A stretch of 64,000 nucleotides of DNA from Bordetella genomosp. 4 (lineage in GTDB: Bacteria; Pseudomonadota; Gammaproteobacteria; Burkholderiales; Burkholderiaceae_B): the NCBI RefSeq assembly GCF_002261185.1, contig NZ_NEVQ01000016.1:1-64000 (forward strand), read 5' to 3'. Positions 51,719 to 60,876 of the stretch are shown piece after piece. The translations under genes were made by a program, and so were the position numbers. The notes below the pieces were generated by a model. It was given only the letters and a program-made list of their open reading frames with translations, did not search any database and was not told the DNA's origin. Position 1 is the first letter of the stretch, and every line of letters begins with the position of its first letter.

Positions 51719-53836
51719 ATGCCTCATTCACCGTCAGCCCAACGATTCTCATGGTTTGGATTAGCCTGCCACAGCACACTGTGGTTCAGCGCTTCGGCCG
51801 CGTTGGCACAGACGCCTACACTGGAGCCGGTCATCACGACCAGCACCCGCTATGACACCAATGTGCTGGACACGCCCGCCTCGGTCAATATTGTCGACGG
51901 CGTTCAATTACGTGCAGACAATTTACAGATCAATCTATCCGACAGCATGGGCAGCGTCCCCGGATTGCAGATCCAGAACCGGCAGAATTACGCCCAGGAC
52001 CTGCAGCTCTCGATACGCGGTTTTGGTGCGCGCTCGACCTTTGGAGTACGAGGAATAAAGATCTTTGTCGACGGGATTCCGGCCACCATGCCAGATGGCC
52101 AAGGTCAGACATCCAACATTGATATTGCATCGGCGGATCACGTCGAAGTCCTGAGAGGGCCATTTTCCGCGCTCTATGGCAATGCCTCCGGCGGTGTGCT
52201 GCTGGTAGAAACCGAAACGGGTAAAGCGCCTCCCACTCTCCAAGCCAACTTCGGCGCTGGCAGCTACGGCACATATCACTATGGCGTCAAGGCCAGCGGC
52301 GCAACGGACCAGTTCGACTACGTGGTCAGCGCCAACCGCTTTACTACCGACGGCTATCGCGATCACAGCAGCTCACGCAAGAACCTGGGTAATGCCAAGC
52401 TGGGTATCCAACTCGATGACGACAGCCGTCTGACGGTCGTGGCCAACAGTGTCGACCTGACGGCTCAGGATCCCCTGGGCTTGACTCGCGAGCAATACGA
52501 ATCCGATCCGCGGCAGGCCACGCCGCAAGCCGACCTGTACAACACTCGCAAAACCGTTCAGCAAACCCAAGGGGGCCTGGTGTACGAACGGCAAATGGAC
52601 GCGGACAACGAATTGCGCGCGATGGTGTATTACGGCCAACGCCACACCGTGCAATATCAATCCATTCCAGCCATCGTCCAAGCCAATCCTCAACAAGCCG
52701 GCGGCGTCATCGATCTGCGGCGCGAATACGCTGGCGCTGATCTGCGCTGGACGTCGCATCTGAGCTTGGCAGGCCAACCCTTTACCCTGATCGGCGGTGT
52801 GTCGTATGACACGCTGAGCGAACGGCGCAAAGGCTATGAAAATTTCCTGGGCAGCGCCAGCAACCCGACTGAGCTCGGCGTCAAAGGCGCACTGCGTCGC
52901 AACGAGACCAACGACGTCGACAGCCTGGATCCGTATCTACAGGCCTCGTGGCAATTCGCACCAGACTGGACGCTGGACGCCGGACTTCGATACAGCACCG
53001 TCGGCTTTGACTCCGACGACCATTACGTAAACGCGGCCAACGGTGACGACAGCGGCTCGGCGCGTTACCGCAAGGCGCTGCCCATGGCGGCGCTGCGTTA
53101 TCAGTTCACGCCGAAAACCATGGCCTATGTTTCCTATGGCCGCGGCTTCGAAACGCCGACCACCAACGAACTATCCTATCGCCCTGATGGCGAATCGGGC
53201 CTGAATCTGGGCTTGCGCCCCGCATTAAGTAATAACTACGAAGCAGGGATAAAGACCGAGCTCGGCAATGGCATTCTGTCTCTCGCCGCCTTTCATATCG
53301 ACACCCGCGACGAAATCGTTTCAGCAGGCAGTTTGAATGGACGGACCTCGTATCGCAATGCTGGACGGACTCGCCGCGATGGTGCAGAACTGGGCTGGAG
53401 CGGCACTGTCGCCTCGAACTGGCGTGCCGATCTGGCCTATACCTGGATCAATGCGCGTTACCGCGATAGCGTCGACAACTCGGACATTCGCGCCGGCAAC
53501 AAAATCCCCGGCATCGCCAGCCAAATGCTATACGGTGCCCTCGCCTGGGCTCCCGACGAAGGCTGGCGCGCCGGCATCGAGGGCCGATACCTCAGCAAGA
53601 TCTACGTAAACGACGCCAATAGCGACACAGCTCCTGGCTATTTCGTCGCCTCCGTGTCTACTGGCTATCTCTGGCGCCAAGGCCCGTGGGAATGGAACGC
53701 CTATGCGCGCGTGGACAACCTGTTCGACCGCGATTACGTAGGCTCAGTCATCGTCAATGATGGCAATGACCGTTATTTTGAACCCGCCCCGGGCCGCAAC
53801 TGGAGCGCAGGCTTGAGCGTCAGCTATCAGTTCTGA
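51719..53836 (+). CDS. TonB-dependent receptor, YncD/PqqU-like
   Basis: A 705-residue outer-membrane receptor. A signal peptide ends near AALAQTPTLE; a TonB-box/plug domain follows with SIRGFGARSTFGVRGIKIFV and VDGIPATMPDGQGQTSNIDI, then a 22-stranded barrel ending with Phe (LSVSYQF). The plug words are close to those I recall from E. coli YncD, the PQQ receptor PqqU, so import of a cofactor rather than of a siderophore is possible. No sigma/anti-sigma pair precedes it. Start could be 51719 (ATG) or 51692 (GTG); the ATG gives the better signal peptide. Confidence 0.8.
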   Translation: MPHSPSAQRFSWFGLACHSTLWFSASAALAQTPTLEPVITTSTRYDTNVLDTPASVNIVDGVQLRADNLQINLSDSMGSVPGLQIQNRQNYAQDLQLSIRGFGARSTFGVRGIKIFVDGIPATMPDGQGQTSNIDIASADHVEVLRGPFSALYGNASGGVLLVETETGKAPPTLQANFGAGSYGTYHYGVKASGATDQFDYVVSANRFTTDGYRDHSSSRKNLGNAKLGIQLDDDSRLTVVANSVDLTAQDPLGLTREQYESDPRQATPQADLYNTRKTVQQTQGGLVYERQMDADNELRAMVYYGQRHTVQYQSIPAIVQANPQQAGGVIDLRREYAGADLRWTSHLSLAGQPFTLIGGVSYDTLSERRKGYENFLGSASNPTELGVKGALRRNETNDVDSLDPYLQASWQFAPDWTLDAGLRYSTVGFDSDDHYVNAANGDDSGSARYRKALPMAALRYQFTPKTMAYVSYGRGFETPTTNELSYRPDGESGLNLGLRPALSNNYEAGIKTELGNGILSLAAFHIDTRDEIVSAGSLNGRTSYRNAGRTRRDGAELGWSGTVASNWRADLAYTWINARYRDSVDNSDIRAGNKIPGIASQMLYGALAWAPDEGWRAGIEGRYLSKIYVNDANSDTAPGYFVASVSTGYLWRQGPWEWNAYARVDNLFDRDYVGSVIVNDGNDRYFEPAPGRNWSAGLSVSYQF

Positions 53837-54005
53837 CGCCGGGCCCGGCCGCAACGCGCCGTTCAATTTCTTGTGGCCTGCCGGCGCACCAATACGGTGC
53901 ATATTCGACGATTTCCTCTCGCTTCACTGGTTACCCCGCAACATGGCGCAGCCAGGGCTGCTGCATGGTTGGGCACAGAGTCAGCACCTGCGCAATGAAC
54001 CTCTA

Positions 54006-54034
54006 TATAATCACTAATAAGACACGTTCTCATT
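54006..54034 (+). promoter_or_regulatory. FecI promoter -10 and Fur-box-like site
   Basis: A consensus -10 TATAAT (54006-54011) is followed at once by AATAAGACACGTTCTCATT (54016-54034), seven-base arms AATAAGA and TCTCATT around five bases with one mismatch, close to a Fur-box half-site pattern. Fur bound here would cover the transcription start. No good -35 is visible. Confidence 0.5.
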
Positions 54035-54058
54035 ACAAAACTTAACCGCGCATGCCCG

Positions 54059-54586
54059 ATGTCCTTGCCTGCCGTCCCTGCACGATCGTCGCCTCCCTCA
54101 GCCACTGAATGCGTCGGCACGCTATATCAAAGCCATCATCCATGGTTGAACAGTTGGCTGCGTCGCAAACTGGGCGATCAACATGATGCGGCCGACGTCG
54201 CGCACGACACGTTCGTGCGCGTAATGCAATCGCGCCTGGCTGACCGCATACAAGAGCCACGAAGCTACTTGACTACGATCGCTCGCGGCTTGGTCGTGGA
54301 CCTGTGGCGGCGACGTGCGTTGGAACAAGCCTATCTGCAAGTTCTGCAGACATTACCGGTCGAGCACCAACCGTCGCTCGAAGCCCAAGCCTTGATCCAG
54401 GAACAACTCACCCAGCTCGACCGCATGCTCAACGGCCTGGGAGCCAAAGTAAAGCAAGCCTTTTTGCTATCGGTCATCGAGGGCGCCACCTATCCCGCCA
54501 TCGCACAGCGCCTGGGCATCTCGGAGCGGACCGTCAGTCACTATATGACGCGGGCCATGGAACGCTGCTGCCTGCTGATGGATTGA
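54059..54586 (+). CDS. fecI: FecI-like ECF sigma factor
   Basis: A 175-residue ECF sigma factor of the iron-starvation (FecI) group. Region 2 spans about 25-95 (DAADVAHDTFVRVMQSRLAD, LTTIARGLVVDLWRRRALE) and region 4 about 110-170 (PAIAQRLGISERTVSHYMTR). FecR follows eight bases after its stop and a TonB-dependent receptor with an STN domain follows that, the standard cell-surface-signalling cassette. Regulation by Fur is suggested by the site at 54016-54034. Confidence 0.9.
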   Translation: MSLPAVPARSSPPSATECVGTLYQSHHPWLNSWLRRKLGDQHDAADVAHDTFVRVMQSRLADRIQEPRSYLTTIARGLVVDLWRRRALEQAYLQVLQTLPVEHQPSLEAQALIQEQLTQLDRMLNGLGAKVKQAFLLSVIEGATYPAIAQRLGISERTVSHYMTRAMERCCLLMD

Positions 54587-54594
54587 GCGCAATC

Positions 54595-55584
54595 ATGACC
54601 GTCTCGTTCTCCTCCACTGCCGAACAACGCGCCGCCATCAAGGAAGCGGCTCGCTGGTTCGCCCGCTTGCAAGCCTCACAGTCAGATGAGGCCGCACATG
54701 CAGCCTGGTCGGCCTGGTTGGCGCGCCACCCCGAGAATCGCAACGCGTGGTCCAAAGTGCAGGCAGTGCAGCAACAGTTCGCAGCAGTGCCTGGCCATGT
54801 CGCGCTGCCGACATTACAGAACGTCGGTCACGGTCGACGCCGGCTACTCGGTTGGGCTGCTGCAAGCGGGGCGCTACTGCCGCTGGGGATATGGATGAGT
54901 GAAGACGCTCACCGTGCCAGATGGACGGCTGATTTTCGTACTGCTGTCGGCGAGGTCGCTCCCCTGCCCCTCACTGATGGCACCGTGGCCGTCCTGGATA
55001 CCAACAGTGCGGCAGATGTAGATTTCACTGCCGATGTCCGTCGTATTGTCTTGCGCGCCGGCCGTCTCTACACCAAAACCCATGCCGACAACGCCGCACG
55101 ATCGCGGCCCTTTGTTGTGCAGACCCGCCATGGCGAGGTCGAAGCATTGGGTACCGAGTTCATGGTCCGCGTCACTGACACGCACAGCAAGGTCTGGGTC
55201 AACGAGCATGCAGTGCGCGTTACGCCGAAGGGTGCGCCCGACAACCCGATGATCATTCAGGCGGGTCATCGCGCGACATTCGAGGATCGCGGCCTGGAAA
55301 GCGGGCCTGTAGAGAAGCATGATGCGCTGAGTGCGAACAATTTTGCACCTTGGCGCAATGGCTCGCTGGTCGCTACCAATATGCGCCTGTCGCAATTCGT
55401 CGAGCGGTTCCAGGCTTATCAGCGCGGTTATCTGTTCCTGGACGACAGTCTGGCGAACGTAGAGGTCTCCGGCATATTTCCGCTATTCAAACCGGAGTTG
55501 GCGCTGGCTGCCCTGGAAAACAGCTATCCCGTGCAGGTACGGCGGCTGACGCGCTATCTCACCTGGATCGAGCCCCGGGTCTGA
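54595..55584 (+). CDS. fecR: FecR-like anti-sigma/sigma-regulator membrane protein
   Basis: A 329-residue regulator of FecI. The N-terminal cytoplasmic anti-sigma part (about 1-80; AARWFARLQASQSDEAAHAA) is followed by a single membrane segment (RLLGWAAASGALLPLGIWMS, about 85-104) and a periplasmic FecR domain that contacts the receptor's STN domain (TRHGEVEALGTEFMVRV and SLANVEVSGIFPL). The ATG at 54595 lies eight bases after the fecI stop. It passes the ligand signal from the receptor at 55741 to FecI. Confidence 0.9.
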   Translation: MTVSFSSTAEQRAAIKEAARWFARLQASQSDEAAHAAWSAWLARHPENRNAWSKVQAVQQQFAAVPGHVALPTLQNVGHGRRRLLGWAAASGALLPLGIWMSEDAHRARWTADFRTAVGEVAPLPLTDGTVAVLDTNSAADVDFTADVRRIVLRAGRLYTKTHADNAARSRPFVVQTRHGEVEALGTEFMVRVTDTHSKVWVNEHAVRVTPKGAPDNPMIIQAGHRATFEDRGLESGPVEKHDALSANNFAPWRNGSLVATNMRLSQFVERFQAYQRGYLFLDDSLANVEVSGIFPLFKPELALAALENSYPVQVRRLTRYLTWIEPRV

Positions 55585-55740
55585 ATAGGCTCTCGCACCC
55601 ACCGCATTTCGAGCTTCGTGACGCCATTCTGGTGAAAAAAGCCGTGGCGCAGTTTCAACCGGAAACAAATTAGCTTGCAAGAAATCGCGGCGTCATTCGG
55701 CCTCCTTGATATCCGTGAACATTGACGATCAACGTCCAAT

Positions 55741-58233
55741 ATGCCGCTCCGACACCTGCCCACGAAGCCAACTTTCTCGTCTTCATCCACACGCGTATTC
55801 CCCAAAGCCCGGCTCTTGCTCATGCTGAGCACGGCCATGGCATTCAACGTCGCACCGCTCGCCGTCCACGCTGCCACAGCAACCGAATCGGTCGCCGTGC
55901 GGACTTATCACGTCGCGGCGGGCCCATTGCTGCCCGCCATCAATCAGTTTGCGTCCGAGGCTGGCATTGCGCTGACATTCGACGCCAATGCGCTGCAGAA
56001 CGAGACTTCGCCAGGCGTTCAAGGACGCTACACGGTGGACGAAGGCCTGCGGCAGGTACTCGCTGCCTCGAACTGGCAAGCACGGCGCAGCGCCAATGGC
56101 GCCTACGTGCTTGAACGAAAGCCTGCGCCTCGCAGCAGCGGTGATGTCACGCTGGCCCCCGTCACAGTAACTGCCTCGTCCCTCGCCTCGACCGAAAATT
56201 CCGGCAACTACGGCGGCCACACGACCTCGGTATTCAAAGGCGAAACATCGATCCGCCAAACGCCGCAGCCTGTCACCATCATCTCGCGTCAGTTCATCGA
56301 CGATCGCGATATGCCGGACCTGCACGACGTCATGCAGAATACGCCGGGCGTCACGGTGGACTACACCGACAGCGAGCGCGTGACCTATTATTCGCGCGGA
56401 TTTCAGATCGACTCTCTGCAGATCGATGGTTTGAACGTCTACCAATCGGGCTCGACCTTTATCCAACCCGATACAGCCGTCCTCGATCGCGTCGAGGTAC
56501 TGCGCGGCGCCGCCGGCATTCTGCGCGGATCGGGTAACCCGTCGGCCACCGTTAATCTCGTCCGTAAGCGTCCCACCCCAGAATTCCAGGCGGGCGTCAA
56601 ACTCATGACGGGTTCATGGGATCGCAACCGCGTCGAGGCCGACATCTCAAGCCCGCTGAACGAATCGGGCACCCTGCGCGGCCGTGTCGTCGCTGTCTTA
56701 GACAACAAAGATTTTTTCCAGGACGCGCGCGAAGAAAAACGCCGCGTGTTCTATGGCGTGCTGGAAGCCGATCTGACGGACAACACCACCCTCACCGCGA
56801 GTTTCCAACACACCGAACTCAAAGCGACCGGCGCGTGGGGGGGACTGCCTAGGGATTTCGATGGCAGCTCACTGCATTTCTCGCGCGACACCTACCTGGG
56901 CGCGGCGTGGAATCATTGGAACCGCTACAACCAGCAAGCCTCGCTAGAACTGGAACACCGCTTTGACAACGACTGGAAAGTCAAAGCCAGTGCCGCGAAT
57001 ACACGATTCCGCTATTTCGATGGCGGCTTCAAGCAGAGTTACATCACGCGCGCCAGCACGACAAACCCGTATCTATACAACGTGACGACATCGGTCTATC
57101 CCGACTCGGCAAGCGATCAAAATGCCCTAGCGCTCGTGGCCGATGGTCCGTTGACAGTGCTCGGCCGCAAACATCACCTGACGGTCGGACTGGAAAGCAA
57201 CTACACCCGTACCACCGGTTCAAGCGGTTACTTCAATCTCGGTCCCCTGAACAACGTCGACATCCGCGACTGGGATCCCTATAGCAGCTACCCCGAGCCC
57301 ACCGATGAAACCGCGGGCACCTATTACGAAGCCACCAACAACATCGTCAAACAACAAGCCGCCTATGCCGTAGGCCGTATCTCAGTCACGGATCCCTTGA
57401 CTGTTCTGCTGGGCGCGCGCGCCACATGGTGGGATTACAAAGTCCCCGGTGATTCCGACAGCAACTACAGCATCGATCGCGAGATCACTCCCTACGTCGG
57501 CTTGATCTATGATCTGAACGACAACTTCAGTCTCTACGGCAGCTACAGCGAAATCTTTGTGCCGCAAGATGCCTACGATTCGACCGGCAATCTGCTGGAC
57601 CCCATCACCGGCGAAGACTACGAGGCCGGCTTAAAAGGCGAATTCCTCGATGGCCGCTTGAATTTCAGCGCGTCGGTATTCCGCATCAACAACACGGGCC
57701 GCGCGATGGACGATGCCAACAGCGCCAATCCTTGCCTGCCAAACTACCCCAACGGCTACTGCAAAGTCGCGGGCGGCAAAACGCGCAGCCAGGGCTGGGA
57801 ACTGGAGCTGACCGGCGAGATCACGCCAAACTGGCACATCATGGCCGGCTACACCAACACCCAGACCAAATATGTGCGTGATGCGTCCGACACCAACATC
57901 GGGCAACCCATTCGCACGCTCGATCCCCGCCACCTGCTGCGCCTGTTCACCACCTATCGCTTCCCCGGCGCCTTGCACGGCCTGACCATCGGCGGCGGCG
58001 TGCAGGCGCAAAGCAGCACCTACGCGACCAGCCGAGGTATCGAAGCCCGCCAAGGCGGCTATGCCGTCTACAACCTGATGGCCGCGTATGATTTCAACGA
58101 GAATGTGCGCCTGCAGTTAAACGTCAACAATGTCTTCGACAAGGTGTACTACCGCAAGGTCGATGCGACAGGCATCAGCAACTACTATGGGGATCCGCGT
58201 AATTTCATGTTGTCGCTGGGCCTGCGGATGTAA
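55741..58233 (+). CDS. TonB-dependent ferric-siderophore receptor with STN signalling domain
   Basis: An 830-residue outer-membrane transducer of the FpvA/FoxA type. After the signal peptide (to about residue 45) an STN domain (about 53-105; YHVAAGPLLPAINQFASEAG) talks to FecR. A linker leads to the plug (TPGVTVDYTDSERVTYYSRG, then IDGLNVYQSG; VEVLRGAAGILRGSGNPSA) and the barrel, which ends LSLGLRM. A plug Cys-free architecture and the GSGNPSAT motif point to hydroxamate or mixed siderophores. It is 156 bases after fecR. It is longer than the receptor at 51719, which lacks STN. Confidence 0.9.
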   Translation: MPLRHLPTKPTFSSSSTRVFPKARLLLMLSTAMAFNVAPLAVHAATATESVAVRTYHVAAGPLLPAINQFASEAGIALTFDANALQNETSPGVQGRYTVDEGLRQVLAASNWQARRSANGAYVLERKPAPRSSGDVTLAPVTVTASSLASTENSGNYGGHTTSVFKGETSIRQTPQPVTIISRQFIDDRDMPDLHDVMQNTPGVTVDYTDSERVTYYSRGFQIDSLQIDGLNVYQSGSTFIQPDTAVLDRVEVLRGAAGILRGSGNPSATVNLVRKRPTPEFQAGVKLMTGSWDRNRVEADISSPLNESGTLRGRVVAVLDNKDFFQDAREEKRRVFYGVLEADLTDNTTLTASFQHTELKATGAWGGLPRDFDGSSLHFSRDTYLGAAWNHWNRYNQQASLELEHRFDNDWKVKASAANTRFRYFDGGFKQSYITRASTTNPYLYNVTTSVYPDSASDQNALALVADGPLTVLGRKHHLTVGLESNYTRTTGSSGYFNLGPLNNVDIRDWDPYSSYPEPTDETAGTYYEATNNIVKQQAAYAVGRISVTDPLTVLLGARATWWDYKVPGDSDSNYSIDREITPYVGLIYDLNDNFSLYGSYSEIFVPQDAYDSTGNLLDPITGEDYEAGLKGEFLDGRLNFSASVFRINNTGRAMDDANSANPCLPNYPNGYCKVAGGKTRSQGWELELTGEITPNWHIMAGYTNTQTKYVRDASDTNIGQPIRTLDPRHLLRLFTTYRFPGALHGLTIGGGVQAQSSTYATSRGIEARQGGYAVYNLMAAYDFNENVRLQLNVNNVFDKVYYRKVDATGISNYYGDPRNFMLSLGLRM

Positions 58234-58262
58234 GAGGGACGCCTGCTACCCAACGCTGCCCG

Positions 58263-58985
58263 CTACGGCAGGCAGCGTTGCAGACAGTTCGCCATATGCG
58301 CGTGGGCGGCATCGCGAGCAGCCTGCCCATCACGCCGGCAAATCGCTTCCATAATGGCGTGATGTTCCTGCATGACCGCATCCTGATGCTCTGCCCATGC
58401 CTGGTCCTGCCGGGATCCTTTGATGCTTTCCCGGATATAGCCGCCCAGGAAATCGAGGAACGATCCAAACAAGGCGTTGCCTGCAGCCTCCGCGATCGCG
58501 CGGTGAAACAGGATGTCCGCACTCACCCCATCCCCGCCGGCTTCGATATCGGCCTGCATCGCAGCATAAGCATCGCGAATCGCCGCGAGTTGTGCATCGC
58601 TGCCCCGTTCGGCGGCCAAGGCCGCCGCCTGCATTTCCACGCCAGTGCGCAACTCGAAAATCTGCTCTGGCCCGATAGCCGGCTGGTCCTCCGAAGCGCC
58701 CGAGGGCGTAATCCGAAACGGCCTCAAGTGCGCTGACTTGCTGACGAATGCGCCGGCACCCTGGCGCGTTTCCACGATGCCATCGGCCTTTAGCGTGGAG
58801 ATCGATTCACGCACCACTGTCAAGCTGACACCGAATCGGCGCGCCAGTTCTTGCCCCGTGGGCAGCTTTTCGCCGGGCTGAAATTCGCCCGCGTTGATCA
58901 CGTCCAGCAGCGCCTTGCTGAGCTTGTCGGTCAGCGTGCTGCCTTTGCTCAGTTCAGTGCCGATGCCGGGCTCGCGTAGGGTCAT
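58263..58985 (-). CDS. GntR-family (FadR/FCD) regulator of the hydroxy-acid cluster
   Basis: A 240-residue GntR-type regulator. Winged helix residues about 18-85 (KLPTGQELARRFGVSLTVVR), then an FCD domain (about 95-235; PEQIFELRTGVEMQAAALAA and DILFHRAIAEAAGNALF contain its metal-binding residues). It is the second gene of a two-gene minus-strand unit, 22 bases after the dehydrogenase stop, so it is co-transcribed with a catabolic enzyme rather than standing divergent. It probably binds the inverted repeats at 59947-59991. Confidence 0.9.
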   Translation of the reverse strand: MTLREPGIGTELSKGSTLTDKLSKALLDVINAGEFQPGEKLPTGQELARRFGVSLTVVRESISTLKADGIVETRQGAGAFVSKSAHLRPFRITPSGASEDQPAIGPEQIFELRTGVEMQAAALAAERGSDAQLAAIRDAYAAMQADIEAGGDGVSADILFHRAIAEAAGNALFGSFLDFLGGYIRESIKGSRQDQAWAEHQDAVMQEHHAIMEAICRRDGQAARDAAHAHMANCLQRCLP

Positions 58986-59007
58986 GGATTGCCTAGGTTT
59001 CAGGGTT

Positions 59008-59931
59008 TTAAGCAGATTTATTGCCGTTCATTTTATTCAGACTTTGAATCAGGTGCGGCACATAGCGTTCACCTAGGCCCACATTATTGGCCACGGCATA
59101 GCTGTTATGCACGACACCCGCCACGGCGGATACCACCTGCGCATCGCTCGCCATGCGCGTGTAGTACTGCATATCCTTTAACGCGTTTGCCAGGGAAAAG
59201 CGGAATAACTGATCGTTGCCTTCGGCCACGAATGCGCTCAAGCGCTGAAACGCCGTACTATTCGCGCCGCCTGATCCAATCACATCACATAGCGTCTGCA
59301 GATTCACGCCCGTCTTTTGCGCGCAAGAAAACGCCTCGGCCAGCACTGCCGCGTTGCTCAACACCACAAACTGATGCAACAGCTTCACACTGTGGCCCGC
59401 ACCCACACCGCCACACTCGTATATGTGGCGCGAAAACGAAGACAACACATCGCGTACCTGATTCAACACGACGGGACTCCCACCCACCAACAGATTCACT
59501 TGCCCTTCTTCGGCTTCCTTCGGCGTCCCCGTCAGCGCGGCATCCAGAAAAAAAGCCCCGGCGGTTTCCAGAGCCGCAGCGATACGCCGAGAGGACTCCG
59601 GCAAGGAGGTCGAGCAGTCCACCACTACCGTGCCTGCACGCACCTGTGACAGCAGGCCAGACGGACCGAATACGACTTCTTCCACCTGGGGCGACCCCGT
59701 GACGCAAATGATCACGACATCACATTGCGCGGCCAAACTGCCCGCGGTATCCAGCACGGCCGCCCCCGCCTCCAACAGGTCGCTATTGCGCTCGCGCGCC
59801 GCCGGACTGCGCAACAACACCGACACGGGATAGCCGCGCGCCAGCGCGTGCTTTGCCAGACCGTGGCCCATCAGGCCCACACCAATAAAACCTACTCGGC
59901 GTGAATCCTTGCGGAATTGGGGTAAACCCAT
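59008..59931 (-). CDS. 3-hydroxyisobutyrate/tartronate-semialdehyde reductase-family dehydrogenase
   Basis: A 307-residue NAD(P)-dependent beta-hydroxyacid dehydrogenase. The Rossmann start is RVGFIGVGLMGHGLAKHAL, the substrate site is VDCSTSLPESSRRIAAAL and DAALTGTPKEAEEGQVNLLV, and the catalytic Lys is in GAGHSVKLLHQFVVLSNAA, where the usual Asn four residues after the Lys is not conserved (KLLHQ, compare KLANQ in GarR). With the aldolase at 60015 it suggests a GarL/GarR-like pathway in which an aldolase releases tartronate semialdehyde and this enzyme reduces it. Divergent from that aldolase. Confidence 0.88.
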   Translation of the reverse strand: MGLPQFRKDSRRVGFIGVGLMGHGLAKHALARGYPVSVLLRSPAARERNSDLLEAGAAVLDTAGSLAAQCDVVIICVTGSPQVEEVVFGPSGLLSQVRAGTVVVDCSTSLPESSRRIAAALETAGAFFLDAALTGTPKEAEEGQVNLLVGGSPVVLNQVRDVLSSFSRHIYECGGVGAGHSVKLLHQFVVLSNAAVLAEAFSCAQKTGVNLQTLCDVIGSGGANSTAFQRLSAFVAEGNDQLFRFSLANALKDMQYYTRMASDAQVVSAVAGVVHNSYAVANNVGLGERYVPHLIQSLNKMNGNKSA

Positions 59932-59946
59932 ACTCGTATCCTTTAT

Positions 59947-59991
59947 GTCTTATGGTTTAATTCTTTACTTGTTTAATTGTTATCATAAGAC
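59947..59991. promoter_or_regulatory. Spaced inverted repeat in the GarL/GarR-like divergent gap
   Basis: GTCTTATG (59947-59954) and CATAAGAC (59984-59991) are perfect inverted eight-base arms 29 bases apart. Between them GTTTAATT occurs twice in direct repeat (59955-59962 roughly and 59971-59978). Both divergent promoters overlap the region, so it is the probable GntR control site. Confidence 0.45.
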
Positions 59992-60014
59992 TTTCCTCCC
60001 AACGAGACAATCAC

Positions 60015-60806
60015 ATGCGCACCAATCCCCTGATCGCCCGATTGAAAACGGGCGTACCGGCCCTCAATGGCTGGCTGACATTAGGCAGCGTCGCTGTCGC
60101 CGAGGCCATGGCCCATCAGCCTTGGGACAGCCTGACCATCGACATGCAGCATGGATTGTCGGATTACGAAACCACAGTGCAGATGTTGCGCGCCATCTCT
60201 ACGACCAAAGTCACCCCTATCGTGCGTGTACCGTGGCTGGAGCCCGGCATCATCATGAAGATCCTCGACGCGGGCGCCTACGGCATCATCTGCCCCATGG
60301 TGAACACGCCCGAGCAATGCCGGGAGTTCGTCAGCTATTGCCGGTACGCCCCGGCGGGCGCACGCAGTTTCGGGCCCACGCGCGCGCCCTTATATGCGGG
60401 AGCGGACTACTGGAAAGGCGCCAACGACAACGTGCTGACCATCGCCATGATCGAAACCAAACAGGCACTCGAAAACCTGGATGGCATCCTGGCCGTACCT
60501 GACTTGAATGGCGTCTACATCGGGCCCGCTGATCTAAGCCTGTCGCTGGGTTTTGATCCCGTCGATGACCAAAGCACGCCAGAGGTATTAGCGGTCATCG
60601 AGGATATCCGCACGCGCGCACAACAGGCCGGCAAATTCGCTGTCATGCATTGCTCGCCCATCGAATACGCCGTGTACATGGCGGACAAAAAATTCGAGAT
60701 GCTGACCGTCTCCAATGACGGCCGCCTGCTCGCTATCGCGCAACAACAATTGTTCGCCCAATTGGACCAAGCCCGGGCCAAGCACTCACCTGCCGCAGCC
60801 TATTAA
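60015..60806 (+). CDS. HpcH/HpaI-family class II aldolase (GarL-like)
   Basis: A 263-residue metal-dependent aldolase that splits 4-hydroxy-2-oxoacids, usually releasing pyruvate. Catalytic His46 (IDMQHG), Arg71 (IVRVPW), and metal ligands Glu147 (MIETK) and Asp173 (IGPADLS) are present. One position usually Glu in DMEHG is Gln here, also seen in other members. Beside a GarR-like dehydrogenase the likely substrate is a keto-deoxy sugar acid or related hydroxy-oxo acid. It starts a plus-strand operon with a Bug protein, a GlcD-like flavoprotein and another Bug protein. Confidence 0.9.
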   Translation: MRTNPLIARLKTGVPALNGWLTLGSVAVAEAMAHQPWDSLTIDMQHGLSDYETTVQMLRAISTTKVTPIVRVPWLEPGIIMKILDAGAYGIICPMVNTPEQCREFVSYCRYAPAGARSFGPTRAPLYAGADYWKGANDNVLTIAMIETKQALENLDGILAVPDLNGVYIGPADLSLSLGFDPVDDQSTPEVLAVIEDIRTRAQQAGKFAVMHCSPIEYAVYMADKKFEMLTVSNDGRLLAIAQQQLFAQLDQARAKHSPAAAY

Positions 60807-60876
60807 TCACAACGCCGGCCTGCACTGCTCAAAGCGCCATCCATAGGCGCATGCACCGGCTTTACGAGGAGACACC

